DNA of 64,000 nucleotides from Psychrobacter sp. 4Bb (GTDB lineage Bacteria > Pseudomonadota > Gammaproteobacteria > Pseudomonadales > Moraxellaceae), in the NCBI RefSeq assembly GCF_002836735.1, contig NZ_PJAS01000052.1, positions 62,001 through 126,000 of the forward strand. Direction: 5' to 3'. The position numbers were made by a program, and so were the translations under genes. Within the stretch, counting starts at the first letter, position 1; the number at the start of each line of letters is the position of its first letter. The notes under the pieces are model-generated. The model was not told the DNA's origin. It did not search any database and was given only the letters and a program-made list of their open reading frames with translations. Shown piece by piece: positions 36,250-48,489 of the stretch.

Positions 36250-38322
36250 TTACGATAAAAGCATTTTAAGCTGTTTAATTACGCCTTCGACATCTAAACC
36301 ACAGTCAGCCAATTGTTCTGCTTGGGAGCCATGAGCGATAAAACGATCAGGAATACCGATATTAGCAATAGCTGGACGACTTTGCTTAAAGGCAGCCGAT
36401 TCATTGAGTAAATACTCATTCACTGCACTACCCGCGCCGCCCATAATCATATGCTCTTCTAGGGTGGCTATATGAGTGACCTCTTGTGCTAATAGCGTCT
36501 CAAGCATTACCGTATCGAGCGGTTTTACCCAGCGCATATTAACCACCTGTATCTGGCAATCTAACGCTGCATCGTTATTTATTAGGGTTTCTGCTGCTTG
36601 CTGAGCAGTTGCTACCATCGTGCCAAAGGCCAATAATGCCAATTTGTAAGGTGCGTCAGCTTTACCTAATACTGACTCGACAACTGCTTCGCCAACTTTA
36701 TAAGTTTGGGCGGGCTGTTCAATATCAGCACCTGTGCCTGTACCACGCGGGTAACGTACTGCCGTGCAGCCTGGATACTCATAGCAAGTATTGAGCAAAT
36801 GGTAGCATTCGTTCTCATCTTTTGGCGCTGCAATCACCATATTAGGTACACAACGTAAAAATCCAAAATCAAACACGCCAGCATGCGTGGCACCGTCTTC
36901 ACCGACTAGGCCCGCTCGATCAATGGCAAACATAACATCGAGATTCTGTAAGGCCACGTCATGAATCAGCTGATCATATCCACGCTGCAAGAACGTTGAA
37001 TAAATCGCGACAATAGGTTTGACGCCTTGAGTTGCCATCCCAGCCGCTAGCGTGACCGCGTGTTGCTCAGCAATGGCCACATCAAAGAAACGCTCTGGAA
37101 ACTGACAAGCAAAGTCAGTCATCCCTGAGCCTTCTTCCATGGCAGGGGTGACAGCTAGTAGCTTATCGTCTTCGGCCGCTTTATCACACAAAAACTGGCC
37201 AAACACTTGCGAATATTTTAACGCTGGCTTTGTACTTGGTTGTTTTTTTAGCTGCTCTATAGAGTTAGCTTTAGACGCTTCATGCTCTTTATGATTTTTG
37301 ACTGGCAATTTACTGATTGCATGATAGCCCACTGGATCTAATTCTGCTGGTGCAAAGCCTTTACCCTTAGTGGTATAAATATGCACCAATACGGGACCCG
37401 ATACTTGCTTTGCCAATGACAATACACGCAATAGCTCAGGAATATTATGCCCATCAAATGGACCAAAATAGGTAAAACCAATCGCTTTGAATAAGTTATC
37501 TTCTAGCTGCGGAACATCACGCATCTCTTTATGACGCTTGCGGCGATCGAACGCCTGCATATCAGGACGGTGGCAGAGTATTGGCTCACCTGACTCAGAG
37601 ATATCAACTTGATAACCTGACTCCCAAAGCATCGCTAAATGTCGTGAAAACCCGCCAATAGAGCAAGATATCGACATATCATTATCGTTTAGGATGACCA
37701 GCAAATCAGCATCTTGCTGTACTGCGTCATTCATCGCTTCAAATGCCATACCACCTGTCATCGCACCATCACCAATGATGCAAGCAACCGTTTGCTCGCG
37801 GCCTTGATAACGCAGGGCGAGACTCATACCCAGACCAGCTGAAATAGAGGTCGATGAATGCCCAACGCCAAATGTATCGTAGACAGATTCTGCGCGCTCA
37901 GGAAATGCTGTCAGACCATCTTTAGACCTGATAGTACCTAGCTGCTCACGGCGACCTGTCAGTACTTTATGAGCATAAGCTTGATGACCCACGTCCCAGA
38001 CGATTTGGTCTTGCGGCGTCTCTAACAAATAATGCAATACGATGGTCAGCTCAACCACGCCCAAATTGGCACCAAAATGCCCACCACTCTGACCAGCTGA
38101 ATACAATAGAAAAAGGCGCAATTCATCAGCCAGCGTAATAAGCTTGGCAGCCGAAAGTGTGCTGAGGTCAGTGGGTGTATCAATTGCATCAAGCAATGGC
38201 GTATGAGGACGCACACGTGGTATCACAGTATAGGTCTGCTGTAAGCTCGATAACTGAGCAGCAGAATCCAGCACTGATGTAGATAGGGACTGAGACTTTG
38301 GAGAATGAGGTGACTGCTGCAT
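36250..38322 (-). CDS. dxs: 1-deoxy-D-xylulose-5-phosphate synthase
   Basis: Dxs is the thiamine-diphosphate enzyme that condenses pyruvate and glyceraldehyde 3-phosphate, feeding isoprenoid, thiamine and pyridoxal synthesis. 690 aa from the chosen ATG. It has [29 protein letters not shown], the ThDP motif [31 protein letters not shown], and [18 protein letters not shown]. The frame continues to a TTG at 38400, but the ATG at 38322 ([10 protein letters not shown]) is preferred. An N-terminal extension of about 45 residues remains compared with E. coli. It appears monocistronic. Confidence 0.95.
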   Translation of the reverse strand: MQQSPHSPKSQSLSTSVLDSAAQLSSLQQTYTVIPRVRPHTPLLDAIDTPTDLSTLSAAKLITLADELRLFLLYSAGQSGGHFGANLGVVELTIVLHYLLETPQDQIVWDVGHQAYAHKVLTGRREQLGTIRSKDGLTAFPERAESVYDTFGVGHSSTSISAGLGMSLALRYQGREQTVACIIGDGAMTGGMAFEAMNDAVQQDADLLVILNDNDMSISCSIGGFSRHLAMLWESGYQVDISESGEPILCHRPDMQAFDRRKRHKEMRDVPQLEDNLFKAIGFTYFGPFDGHNIPELLRVLSLAKQVSGPVLVHIYTTKGKGFAPAELDPVGYHAISKLPVKNHKEHEASKANSIEQLKKQPSTKPALKYSQVFGQFLCDKAAEDDKLLAVTPAMEEGSGMTDFACQFPERFFDVAIAEQHAVTLAAGMATQGVKPIVAIYSTFLQRGYDQLIHDVALQNLDVMFAIDRAGLVGEDGATHAGVFDFGFLRCVPNMVIAAPKDENECYHLLNTCYEYPGCTAVRYPRGTGTGADIEQPAQTYKVGEAVVESVLGKADAPYKLALLAFGTMVATAQQAAETLINNDAALDCQIQVVNMRWVKPLDTVMLETLLAQEVTHIATLEEHMIMGGAGSAVNEYLLNESAAFKQSRPAIANIGIPDRFIAHGSQAEQLADCGLDVEGVIKQLKMLLS

Positions 38323-38954
38323 AAACCGTACGATACCTACCAATCTGCTGACAAGACGTGTCTTTAAAATATAGCGGTGACTATAATCAAAAGACGTCAA
38401 TAATACCTACATCATTATTGATGTAATCGACCATATAATTATTCATGCAACTTTCGTATTTGTATAGCTGCGCTACTTACGACAGTAGACACGCTAGCAC
38501 AATAGGCTGCGCGTCAATACCAACGTTTTGATATCAAACTATTGATGCTTTTATACTATTGACAACTGAGGGGTGACATTATGCCCTATTATTTTGCATC
38601 AATAGCGGATGTTAGTGACGACATAGTAATGTAAGGGTAAAGACTTGTCACTGTATCCGTCAAAATAGTATGGCATAATAGCATTTTTTTTTAATTGTCG
38701 CTTTAATCATCGTGCGTCGTCTGTGAACTTTGTGTGTTTTTATAAAAAATACAATGAGCACACTGTCTTTATGAACAGGTTATACTGGTATTATCTTAAT
38801 TTTAGCAGTAAAGTTTAGGTGACATGCTCATCTCAACTAACATTTATATCGGAAACAGTGGTTATCTCGAACAGTACCGTTTCAAACAGCGCTCGTTTCA
38901 AACAGCAATAACATACTTTTCACCGCCACAACTTTAGGCTTATGTAGGACAGCA
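38323..38954. other. Intergenic region between dxs and ribA
   Basis: 632 bp between divergent genes, the longest plain gap here. It must carry promoters for dxs (minus) and ribA (plus). TTATACT near 38777 is a possible -10 for ribA. No FMN riboswitch core, RNA gene, repeat or credible ORF was recognised. Confidence 0.4.
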
Positions 38955-40701
<1,747 letters not shown>

Positions 40702-40742
40702 TTTTCGTAAATATCACGGCATTCATATTTTTGGAAAATATT

Positions 40743-40774
40743 AAAAAGGTCAGCTACTATCGCTGGCCTTTTTT
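40743..40774 (+). terminator. Terminator of ribA-hemF
   Basis: AAAAAGGTCAGC pairs with GCTGGCCTTTTT (one G-T pair) around a 7-nt loop, ending in a T6 run. Confidence 0.8.
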
Positions 40775-41077
40775 ATTGTCAGTACTGTCCAAACGAGCCA
40801 CTTTTACGTTGTTATCATACAGAAATATGTTGTTTAACTACCATGTAATCACTGCAACCAACCATAACCAAGTTAAGGTATGCTTATCTAAAATATTACG
40901 AGGATATAACAACTATATAATTCCCATCGCCCAGATAACCGTTACAATAGAAGACGTTCTTTATTAGCAACTGTGCTCAGAAGAATTTTAGGCAGTATTT
41001 TGTATAACTATATTTTAAGTCAAAGCGAGCGTTTTTAATCGCGCTTACTATTAGCCAAGTTTAAAGGAGTAAGTCAT
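40775..41077. other. Intergenic region upstream of the cytochrome c' gene
   Basis: About 300 bp of AT-rich DNA between the hemF terminator and the cytochrome gene. A 93-codon ORF beginning inside hemF was judged spurious. A good ribosome site (AAAGGAG) is present just before 41078. No clear promoter hexamers. Confidence 0.4.
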
Positions 41078-41554
41078 ATGGCACAGGTTCATACCAACAA
41101 ATCTTTCAAATCTCTGTTTAGCGTTACTTTGATGGCGGCTGCACTGGGTCTAACGGCCTGTAGCACTTCAACAGGATCTAACCCTGACGTGCAAGCGCGT
41201 CAAGACACCATGAAAAACTGGGGCGACGCAATGGGCGTCATGGGTGATATGGCAAAAGCACCTGATACATTTGATGCCGATGTATTTAAAGAGCAAGCGG
41301 CATTCCTAGCAGAAGATGCCGCCAAGCCTTGGGGTCATTTTGAAGACCCAGAAGCGGTAGGTAATGCTACTGAAGCGGTTTGGTCTAATGCTGATGGTTT
41401 CAGTGCTGAAGCTGAAAACTTTCAAAAAGTCACTGCTGAGCTAAACGCCGCCGCCCAAAACGCCACTAGCATGGACGATGTTAAACCTGCCTTTGGACAA
41501 GTTGGTGCAAGCTGTAAATCATGCCATACCGACTTTAGAGCAAAAGACGAATAA
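41078..41554 (+). CDS. Cytochrome c' family lipoprotein
   Basis: A 158-aa exported haem protein. The signal peptide ends in a lipobox (GLTAC, Cys near 28), so it is probably a lipoprotein anchored in the cell envelope. The C-terminal haem motif CKSCH followed by TDFR is the cytochrome c' (c-556) hallmark on the last helix. The body looks like a four-helix bundle (MKNWGDAMGVMGDMAKAPDTF...). Members bind NO or O2 or carry electrons. The role here is not determined. The ribosome site is strong and a terminator follows, so it is monocistronic. Confidence 0.9.
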   Translation: MAQVHTNKSFKSLFSVTLMAAALGLTACSTSTGSNPDVQARQDTMKNWGDAMGVMGDMAKAPDTFDADVFKEQAAFLAEDAAKPWGHFEDPEAVGNATEAVWSNADGFSAEAENFQKVTAELNAAAQNATSMDDVKPAFGQVGASCKSCHTDFRAKDE

Positions 41555-41583
41555 GCCTTTATATTTATAGCAAGTCGACACGT

Positions 41584-41620
41584 AAAAAAAACCGCCATAT
41601 CAATTGATGTGGCGGTTTTT
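41584..41620. terminator. Bidirectional terminator between cytochrome c' and mscS
   Basis: AAAAACCGCCATATCA pairs with TGATGTGGCGGTTTTT almost perfectly, with A-run and T-run on the two sides. It fits the convergent genes. Confidence 0.85.
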
Positions 41621-41682
41621 CGATTTTCTAAATATTGTGGAAATCAAAGTTTTAACACTAATTGAATATTTCATCGAGCGCG

Positions 41683-42660
41683 CTACTCTGCCACTGTTTT
41701 ATTCACGTCCACAATGTCTTGGTGCTCGTTCATCTTATTAACGATTGCACTCACTGAAGGATCACTCAAGTCAATCGTACGTATTGGGAATGGAATATTT
41801 ACGCCCGCTGCATCCAATGAGTTTTTGATACCTACAATTACTTGATGAATCGAGGCAACCTTATTGGCTTGCGTACCATCTTCGATAAACCAGCGTACCA
41901 TTAGATCAATGGACGAACCACCAAAACCAGTAGCAATCACGCTTGGCGTTGCTTTCTTTGAGACGCTCTCTATCTTGTCTAACGCTTTTATAATCTCAGC
42001 TTTGGCCGCTTCAATATCATCTTCATAGCCGATACCAACTGCGACTTGCAGACGACGCTGCTTGTAAGCGGTATTGACGGTCAATGCTGAAGTATAGAGA
42101 TCTGAATTTGGAATCACCACTTGACGACCATCATAAGTCCTGATAGTGGTTGCGCGGATTTTGATATCTTCAACTGTTCCTTCATAGTCGCCTGAGACAA
42201 TCTGATCACCGATACGAAACGGCTCTGAAATTAGTAGCAAGATACCAGAGAGCAAATTTTGGAAGATATCCTTAAAAGCAAAACCGATAGCAACGGAACC
42301 AATACCGAGCGCGCCTATCAACTTAGCAGGAGTGAACCCTGGCACCGCAATAACCATCGCTATCATAAAACCAATAAAGAAAATAAGCGCCCCGCCTACC
42401 CGCTGAAACACTTTGACCAAGTTCTGATGCCGACTACGACTGCCTAATAATTTGTGAACGATTTTTTTGAAGACAATCGATAAAAACCAAAAAATTAGGA
42501 TAACGATAATTGATGCGACAAAATATGGGATGCGTTCAACAAAGCCAACCCATATCTCATTTGCTGAACCAAGAATGCTTTGATAAGTCAATCCATCCGT
42601 TGTCGTAGACTGCGCAGCTGTCTCAGCACTCAGTGTCGTGTCTGCCTCAGAGGTAGGCAT
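41683..42660 (-). CDS. mscS: Small-conductance mechanosensitive channel (MscS family)
   Basis: A 325-aa inner-membrane channel that opens under osmotic downshock. Hydrophobic helices lie at about 38-62 and 85-115. The pore helix TM3 is Gly/Ala-rich (LGIGSVAIGFAFKDIFQNLLSG), followed by the beta domain with QIVSGDYEGTVEDIKIRATTIRT and PNSDLYTSALTVN, and a C-terminal alpha/beta domain. It is about 40 residues longer than E. coli MscS at the N-terminus. It is convergent with the cytochrome gene. No operon partner. Confidence 0.92.
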   Translation of the reverse strand: MPTSEADTTLSAETAAQSTTTDGLTYQSILGSANEIWVGFVERIPYFVASIIVILIFWFLSIVFKKIVHKLLGSRSRHQNLVKVFQRVGGALIFFIGFMIAMVIAVPGFTPAKLIGALGIGSVAIGFAFKDIFQNLLSGILLLISEPFRIGDQIVSGDYEGTVEDIKIRATTIRTYDGRQVVIPNSDLYTSALTVNTAYKQRRLQVAVGIGYEDDIEAAKAEIIKALDKIESVSKKATPSVIATGFGGSSIDLMVRWFIEDGTQANKVASIHQVIVGIKNSLDAAGVNIPFPIRTIDLSDPSVSAIVNKMNEHQDIVDVNKTVAE

Positions 42661-42732
42661 CTGGGTGATACTCCTTTATTCTATTTATTTTTATTAGCGC
42701 ACTTATCTTAATAGGTGCTGTCATTCTGACAA

Positions 42733-43296
42733 CTAGCCCATCAAATCGGCCTGTACGATTTCGATCCAGTAGCCGTCTACATCTTTGATAAAGGCAATGT
42801 TTTTCATACTGCCATCTTCTGGACGTTTTTTAAATTCGACGTCGTTTTTATCAAACCAAGCAACCGCTTCATCCAAGCTTGGAACGCTAAAACAAATATG
42901 ACCAAAACCCTGTGGATCCTGATTGCCGTCATGATAGCTAAAGTCAGCTTTTGTCTCGGTGCCGTAGTTGTGCGTCAACTCTAAAATACCACGTTGACGG
43001 AAAGCAAAGATTTCTAAGTCATCGCCAGTTGGCAAGTTTTCGCGCTCGCTTTCGGTCAACTTAGCCAAGAAATATAAATCGAATCCCATGTCAGGGAACT
43101 TCTTAACGGCAAGCAAGGTCATACCCAAGACACCAGTGTAAAACTCTAGCGATTTAACAGGGTCTTTGACACGTAGCATGGTGTGGTTAAAAGTAAAACC
43201 GGTCGTCTGTGATGAGATTGGCTGAACACCATCAGTATTAACGCTGCTAGCAGGTTGGTCTAGTGCGTCGTTATTGTTGTTAGATGAAGTAGACAT
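42733..43296 (-). CDS. gloA: Lactoylglutathione lyase (glyoxalase I)
   Basis: 187 aa. It converts the methylglyoxal-glutathione hemithioacetal to lactoylglutathione. Metal ligands are visible: His in FNHTMLRVKD, Glu region around LEIFAFRQRGILELTHN, His in GFGHICFSV and Glu in DGYWIEIVQ. The insertion with the LPTGDDLEIF block resembles the longer, zinc-type eukaryotic/Pseudomonas GloA. The frame extends upstream to 43452. I start at the ATG at 43296 because AGGA lies 6 nt before it. The first 30 residues are an Asn/Ser-rich tail. Confidence 0.92.
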   Translation of the reverse strand: MSTSSNNNNDALDQPASSVNTDGVQPISSQTTGFTFNHTMLRVKDPVKSLEFYTGVLGMTLLAVKKFPDMGFDLYFLAKLTESERENLPTGDDLEIFAFRQRGILELTHNYGTETKADFSYHDGNQDPQGFGHICFSVPSLDEAVAWFDKNDVEFKKRPEDGSMKNIAFIKDVDGYWIEIVQADLMG

Positions 43297-43507
43297 AATT
43301 ATCCTAATATAATTCAAAAAATAAAGGCAAATCACGATTGTCGTAATTTGCGTCGTTCTCTTATCATAATAAAAATGGCAAGGTAATTGATAGGGTTTTG
43401 TAAGAAGCTGAATAGGAATTGTTAAACTATCGATATCTATGAAGCCTATCAATAATTTAACAAATGGCTCAAAGCTGCCTTAAATATAGCTTAATTGAGG
43501 ACATATC

Positions 43508-44146
43508 CTAACTGTCTAAAAAACGCACTTTTCCTGTCTCAAGATCATACTCAGCACCGACTACCAGCAGTTGGCCACTATTGGTTAAGTCCTCTAATGC
43601 CCGTGAGCCATGCTTTAGCTGACTGACTGACATGCGCACGTTGGCACGGATAGAACGGTCAACCAATTCATCTGCATCGACGTCTTGACCATTGGCAGTT
43701 GCCAGTTCGTGCAAGTTATAAACGCTTGGACGAATACGATCTACGATGGACTGCAAGTTAGGTGAATAGTTTTGTTCAGGATTAATCAGTGTCTCAACGC
43801 AAGCCGTGACAGCACCGCATTTTGAATGTCCAAGCACCACTACCAATTGCGTACCGAAGGCTTCGGCTGCAAACTCGATTGAACCAATCTGTGATGGTGC
43901 AACCACGTTACCCGCGACTCGTATAACAAACAAATCTCCCAACCCTTGATCAAAAACAATCTCAACTGGTACTCGTGCATCTGAGCAACCCAAAATAATA
44001 GCCAATGGATTTTGATCCTTGACCAACTCTGGACGGCGCTGCATATATTCATCGGTACTGGTGAGGCTATCAACGTAGCGTGCATTACCTGCTTTTAAAA
44101 GCTCAAGCGCTTCTTGACCTGTGGTTGGACGTATATCGGTAGGCAT
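43508..44146 (-). CDS. can: Beta-class carbonic anhydrase
   Basis: A 212-aa zinc enzyme interconverting CO2 and bicarbonate in the cytoplasm. The zinc ligands are in CSDARVP (Cys and the Asp-Arg dyad) and HSKCGAV (His and Cys), with the hydrophobic FVIRVAGNVVAPSQIGSIEFAAE between them. The length is typical. It is preceded by AAAGGATCTCTC, an acceptable ribosome site. It sits between gloA and the divergent potA with no clear functional link. Confidence 0.93.
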   Translation of the reverse strand: MPTDIRPTTGQEALELLKAGNARYVDSLTSTDEYMQRRPELVKDQNPLAIILGCSDARVPVEIVFDQGLGDLFVIRVAGNVVAPSQIGSIEFAAEAFGTQLVVVLGHSKCGAVTACVETLINPEQNYSPNLQSIVDRIRPSVYNLHELATANGQDVDADELVDRSIRANVRMSVSQLKHGSRALEDLTNSGQLLVVGAEYDLETGKVRFLDS

Positions 44147-44425
44147 GAGAGATCCTTTATCATCAATAATATGAGAGTTATGAATGGCATTACATTAGGT
44201 ATGCAAACATAGATTGGCTAGTGGCTACCAACCTATCAGGCTCGTGATATTTGTCAGCCATATCGTGATTGTATAGGAATAAAGGCCAAAAATCGGTAAA
44301 AAAATTTGTCTAAATATCGCTAGGTGAATGTAGTCACATTTAAAAATATAGCTGTATATATCGCTGCTACGACAGTATTACTCGCGTAACTTATAATGAA
44401 CTTGCACTGACTTATACCAAGGGTT
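44147..44425. other. Divergent intergenic region between carbonic anhydrase gene and potA
   Basis: The gap is 411 bp in all, and its right part holds the potA promoter element and the 11-bp repeats listed separately. In the left part I see no additional structure; the carbonic anhydrase promoter must be here but was not identified. Confidence 0.4.
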
Positions 44426-44434
44426 TGTTATAAT
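44426..44434 (+). promoter_or_regulatory. Extended -10 promoter of potABC
   Basis: TGTTATAAT, a perfect extended -10, identical to the one upstream of thiG. The predicted start is near 44440, so the leader is about 118 nt and begins with the 11-bp tandem repeat. Confidence 0.5.
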
Positions 44435-44436
44435 AC

Positions 44437-44480
44437 GCAGCACTCAGGCAGCACTCAGGCAGCATTCAGGCAGCAATCCG
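44437..44480 (+). repeat. 11-bp tandem repeat in the potA leader
   Basis: GCAGCACTCAG occurs twice exactly, then GCAGCATTCAG (one change), then the decayed GCAGCAATCCG. It starts at the predicted transcription start of potABC, so it would be in the 5' untranslated RNA. Confidence 0.85.
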
Positions 44481-44557
44481 AACATGCTTACGCTCATGCC
44501 AATCCCTATAATGACAGCCAGCTGCATATAGCTATTGGACGCTTAGGAATAGATATT

Positions 44558-45799
44558 ATGACCGATTTATCTCAAAATACGCATAACACCTCTGCGTCAC
44601 CTCATGATGATCAGGTGCTGCTGCAACTGACTGGTCTAAAAAAAACTTATGATCAAACCGAAGTCCTAAAAGACATCAACCTTGATATCAAACATGGTGA
44701 GTTTTTGACGCTGCTTGGCCCATCAGGCTGTGGTAAGACGACATTACTACGCTTGATTGCAGGCTTTGAACAGCCGAACGCTGGGGCAATATATTTGGAT
44801 GGCGTACAGATGGCAGGCTTGTCCGCTGATAAACGTCCGGTCAATACCGTATTTCAGCAGTATGCGCTGTTCCCTCATATGAGCGTGGCCCAAAACGTGG
44901 CTTATGGCCTAAAGCTAAAGAAAGTCCCAAAAGATGAAATCCAAAGACGCGTCAGTGAGATGCTAGCGATGGTACAGCTAGAGCATTTAGCCAACCGCAA
45001 GCCGCAAGATTTATCTGGTGGTCAGCAGCAGCGAGTTGCGATTGCTCGTGCGGTGATTAACCGTCCTAAACTGCTATTGCTCGATGAGCCATTATCCGCG
45101 CTCGATCATAAACTGCGCCTGCAAATGCAATCTGAGCTAAAGCGTCTGCAACGTGAGCTGGGCATTACCTTTGTCTTCGTGACCCATGATCAAGAAGAAG
45201 CGCTGTCGATGTCAGACCGTATTGCCGTAATGAAAGACGGTACGTTCCAGCAAATCGGTACGCCTATCGAGATTTATGAAACCCCTGCCAATTTGTTTAC
45301 TGCCAAATTCATCGGTGAGACGAATTTGTTCAGAGCTGAGGTCAAAGGTGTCCATCCAGACCAGCCAGATCGTGATGGCAAAGTGACTAACGGACGTATC
45401 GAGGTCGAAGTCTGTGAAGCGCAAGCACAAGAAGGGCCAACTACATTACGTAACTTACGTCGTCCCAATTTTGCCAATGATGTGCAAGTGGGCGATATCG
45501 TCAATTTACTACTTCGCCCCGAAGACTTACGAATATATGATCCAAAAGACAACGAACATAGCGGACTGTTAGGTCGTGTCATCGAAAGTAACTATAAAGG
45601 CAGCACCTTAGACTCGATTATCGAACTGGCCAATGGTCATATCATTAAGGCGTCTGAGTTTTTTGATGAAGATGATCCGAGCTTTGATTACAAACTAAAC
45701 GAGGGCGTCAAAGTCTCATGGGTGGATGGCTGGGAATGGGTATTGCCAGAAGGCTCTGAAGCTATGCCAGACACGACTGCACAAAAGGATGGTAGCTGA
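44558..45799 (+). CDS. potA: Polyamine ABC transporter ATPase PotA
   Basis: A 413-aa ATP-binding subunit of a spermidine/putrescine-type importer. It has Walker A GPSGCGKT, the Q-loop [11 protein letters not shown], the signature LSGGQQQR, Walker [13 protein letters not shown], the H-loop THDQEE, and C-terminal TOBE regulatory domains (about 290-400). The stop overlaps the potB start (TGATG). A typical length is 370-380. The extra residues are in the TOBE part. The complex substrate is inferred from best overall resemblance. Putrescine- or opine-type importers have very similar ATPases. Confidence 0.92.
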   Translation: MTDLSQNTHNTSASPHDDQVLLQLTGLKKTYDQTEVLKDINLDIKHGEFLTLLGPSGCGKTTLLRLIAGFEQPNAGAIYLDGVQMAGLSADKRPVNTVFQQYALFPHMSVAQNVAYGLKLKKVPKDEIQRRVSEMLAMVQLEHLANRKPQDLSGGQQQRVAIARAVINRPKLLLLDEPLSALDHKLRLQMQSELKRLQRELGITFVFVTHDQEEALSMSDRIAVMKDGTFQQIGTPIEIYETPANLFTAKFIGETNLFRAEVKGVHPDQPDRDGKVTNGRIEVEVCEAQAQEGPTTLRNLRRPNFANDVQVGDIVNLLLRPEDLRIYDPKDNEHSGLLGRVIESNYKGSTLDSIIELANGHIIKASEFFDEDDPSFDYKLNEGVKVSWVDGWEWVLPEGSEAMPDTTAQKDGS

Positions 45800-46677
45800 T
45801 GGCTCGCAACCACTTAGGCAGTAAAAGTCCATTTCGTACCGCCACGCTTTGGCTAATTTGGGGTTGGCTACTGATATTTGCACTATTACCAAATATCCTA
45901 GTCATCGCTGTCAGTTTTTTGACCCGTGATAGCAGTGCGTTTATTAGCTTACCTGTTAGCATCGACAGCTATGTGCGGATGATTGACCCGTTATATTTTG
46001 AGGTATTTGTCCACTCATTATGGATGGCAGGTATCACAACGGTAATCTGTCTGCTGCTTGGCTACCCTTTTGCATGGCTGGTTTCCAAAGCAAAAGTGCG
46101 TTGGCAGCCATTGCTGATGCTACTACTGATACTGCCATTTTGGACCAACTCTTTGGTACGGACTTATGCGCTCAAATTACTATTTGCCAATAACGGTTTG
46201 ATTAACAAATTGCTATTAGCCATCGGTGTGATTGATACGCCTATCGATATTTTATATACCCAAGGCGCAGTGATCGCAGGACTAACTTACTTGTTATTCC
46301 CGTTTATGGTGCTACCGCTATATGCAGTATTTACCGACTTGCGTAATGACATGCTACTGGCTTCGCAGGATTTGGGTGCAACTAAAACACAGACCTTTTG
46401 GCATGTGGTACTGCCACTAACAACACCTGGTATTATCTCTGGTGTACTGCTCGTACTATTGCCTGCAATGGGCATGTTTTATGTGGCAGATATCTTGGGT
46501 GGTTCTCGTAACTTATTGGTCGGTAATGTTATTAAAAACCAATTTCTGGATGCGCGTGACTGGCCCTTTGGTGCTGCAGCCAGCGTTTTATTGACACTGG
46601 CAATGGCAGTATTATTACTAGCCTACCGTGCCAGTAGCCGCCGCATTGGCAAAACCGACTTTAACGAGGTGGCCTAA
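45799..46677 (+). CDS. potB: Polyamine ABC transporter permease PotB
   Basis: A 292-aa inner-membrane permease with about six transmembrane helices. The EAA loop that docks on the ATPase is ASQDLGATKTQTFWHVVLPL. The first helix begins TLWLIWGWLLIFALLPNILV, and PFWTNSLVRTYA is the PotB/PotH-family pattern. Its ATG overlaps the potA stop by one base, and its TAA overlaps the potC start, so all three are translationally coupled. Confidence 0.93.
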   Translation: MARNHLGSKSPFRTATLWLIWGWLLIFALLPNILVIAVSFLTRDSSAFISLPVSIDSYVRMIDPLYFEVFVHSLWMAGITTVICLLLGYPFAWLVSKAKVRWQPLLMLLLILPFWTNSLVRTYALKLLFANNGLINKLLLAIGVIDTPIDILYTQGAVIAGLTYLLFPFMVLPLYAVFTDLRNDMLLASQDLGATKTQTFWHVVLPLTTPGIISGVLLVLLPAMGMFYVADILGGSRNLLVGNVIKNQFLDARDWPFGAAASVLLTLAMAVLLLAYRASSRRIGKTDFNEVA

Positions 46678-47483
46678 TGTCTTACAGCTCACCGAACACA
46701 AAAGCTCGTACGCTTAAGATTGGCAGTATCGCTGCCAAAGGCTATCTCGGACTGATTTATGCCTTGTTGTACCTGCCCATCATTGTTTTGGTGGTGATGT
46801 CATTTAACAAGTCAAAAATCGGCTACAACTGGGGCGGCTTTAGCTTAAAGTGGTACGAGTCACTGTTTAATAACCAAGCGATGCTCGATGCGTTTTGGCA
46901 CTCGATTGTATTAGGATTGGTGGCAGCCACCGTCTCAACTTTGATAGGCACGCTTACAGCGTTGGCATTACACCGTTATAACTTTCGCGGTAAAGGCTTA
47001 CTAAACGGGCTGCTATTTGTCCTGATGATGTCGCCTGAGATTGTACTCGCTATTTCATTGCTAGCACTGTTTTTATTAATTGGCTTGCAATTGGGCTTTG
47101 TCTCACTGCTATTGGCGCATATTACTTTTTGCCTGCCGTTTGTGGTCATTACCGTCTTTGCACGATTGAGCAGTTTAGATGAGCGATTGATGGAAGCGGC
47201 ACGCGACTTGGGTGCTAACGAATCAACCATGGTGCGCACAGTATTGATTCCCGTTATCTTGCCAGCAGTCATGGCGGGTTGGTTACTGGCCTTTACCTTG
47301 TCGCTAGATGATGTGGTGGTGTCTACCTTTGTCACGGGACCTAGCTATGAGATTTTACCGCTGCGCATTTATTCTATGGTGCGCGTAGGACTCAAGCCAG
47401 AAGTCAACGCCATTGGTACGTTATTGCTAGTTGCCTCGCTAGTATTAGTGGTTATCTCACAGTTATTATTACGCAAGCGCTAG
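46677..47483 (+). CDS. potC: Polyamine ABC transporter permease PotC
   Basis: The 268-aa second permease. The N-terminal helix LGLIYALLYLPIIVLVVMSF is followed by NKSKIGYNWGGFSLKWYESLF, the PotC/PotI pattern. The EAA loop is AARDLGANESTMVRTVLIPV, then LDDVVVSTFVTGPSYEILPL. It is the last gene of the potABC unit. No PotD-type binding protein gene follows; the next gene is a metR-type regulator. The binding protein must be encoded elsewhere. Confidence 0.93.
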   Translation: MSYSSPNTKARTLKIGSIAAKGYLGLIYALLYLPIIVLVVMSFNKSKIGYNWGGFSLKWYESLFNNQAMLDAFWHSIVLGLVAATVSTLIGTLTALALHRYNFRGKGLLNGLLFVLMMSPEIVLAISLLALFLLIGLQLGFVSLLLAHITFCLPFVVITVFARLSSLDERLMEAARDLGANESTMVRTVLIPVILPAVMAGWLLAFTLSLDDVVVSTFVTGPSYEILPLRIYSMVRVGLKPEVNAIGTLLLVASLVLVVISQLLLRKR

Positions 47484-47598
47484 ATATTGATTGCTGACTA
47501 ATTGCTTATGAACTGCTTATTAATAATGGACTATGAGTGAAAGTCAGCGCTATATTGACTATAATGAATTTTTCTCACCTTAGCGGTTAGGTTATATT

Positions 47599-48489
47599 AT
47601 GCTTGAGCTACGTCATCTTAATACGTTAACCGCGCTACGAGCGCATGGTTCACTTGCAGCAGCGGCAGATGAGCTACACGTTACTGCCTCGGCCGTTTCG
47701 CATCAACTGAAAGAGCTTGAGAACTATTACGACATTAGCTTAGTCAATCGTCGGACGCGCCCGCTTAGTTTTACGCCAGCAGGTAAAGCAGTATTGGCAT
47801 TGGCAGACAATATCCTACCACAAGTTACTCGCACAAAATCCAACCTTAAACGCTTAGCACATGGTCAAGCAGGCAGATTACGCCTAGCATCAGAGTGCCA
47901 CAGCTGCTTTGATTGGCTCATGCCAATACTCAACCACTATCGCCGTGAATGGTCGGATGTTGAGCTAGACTTTGCCACAGGGTTTGAGCCTGAGCCGCAT
48001 CATCTACTCATGGAAGGTGATATTGATCTGCTTATTACTACCAGTGATTTACCGCTCGACGGTATCAGCTATCAGCCATTATTTGAATATGAGAGTCGTT
48101 TGGTACTCTCTCCAACGCATGATTTAGCTGCTCAAAAACTTATTGAACCTGATGATTTGATTAATGAGACATTGATTGCCTATCCCGTAGAGGCCAAACG
48201 CCTCGACATCATTGCCAATTTTATGACGCCAGCACAAGTAAGCTTTGAGAGTGTTCGTACGACAGAGCTGACCGCGATGCTGATTCAGTTGGTTGCTAGT
48301 GAACGCGGCGTAGCAGCATTGCCTGATTGGGTGGTTGCTGAATACGAGAAAAAAGGCTGGGTCGTATCACGACCACTAGGAGAAGGGGTTCATTGTCAGC
48401 TGTACGCAGCGACGCGTACCTCAAGTCGAGATACGGCGTATATGCAGGGATTTGCGAGCTTATTGGAAGGGATAGTGAAGCCGTTATAG
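47599..48489 (+). CDS. metR: LysR family regulator MetR
   Basis: A 296-aa LysR-type regulator. The N-terminal winged helix-turn-helix (ELRHLNTLTALRAHGSLAAA..LHVTASAVSHQLKELE) and the effector domain with ASECHSCFDWLMPIL closely follow MetR, the homocysteine-responsive activator of methionine genes such as metE. No methionine gene is adjacent, so the target is remote. The start ATG has AGCGGTTAGGTTATATT upstream. Family certain, MetR subtype likely. Confidence 0.88.
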   Translation: MLELRHLNTLTALRAHGSLAAAADELHVTASAVSHQLKELENYYDISLVNRRTRPLSFTPAGKAVLALADNILPQVTRTKSNLKRLAHGQAGRLRLASECHSCFDWLMPILNHYRREWSDVELDFATGFEPEPHHLLMEGDIDLLITTSDLPLDGISYQPLFEYESRLVLSPTHDLAAQKLIEPDDLINETLIAYPVEAKRLDIIANFMTPAQVSFESVRTTELTAMLIQLVASERGVAALPDWVVAEYEKKGWVVSRPLGEGVHCQLYAATRTSSRDTAYMQGFASLLEGIVKPL

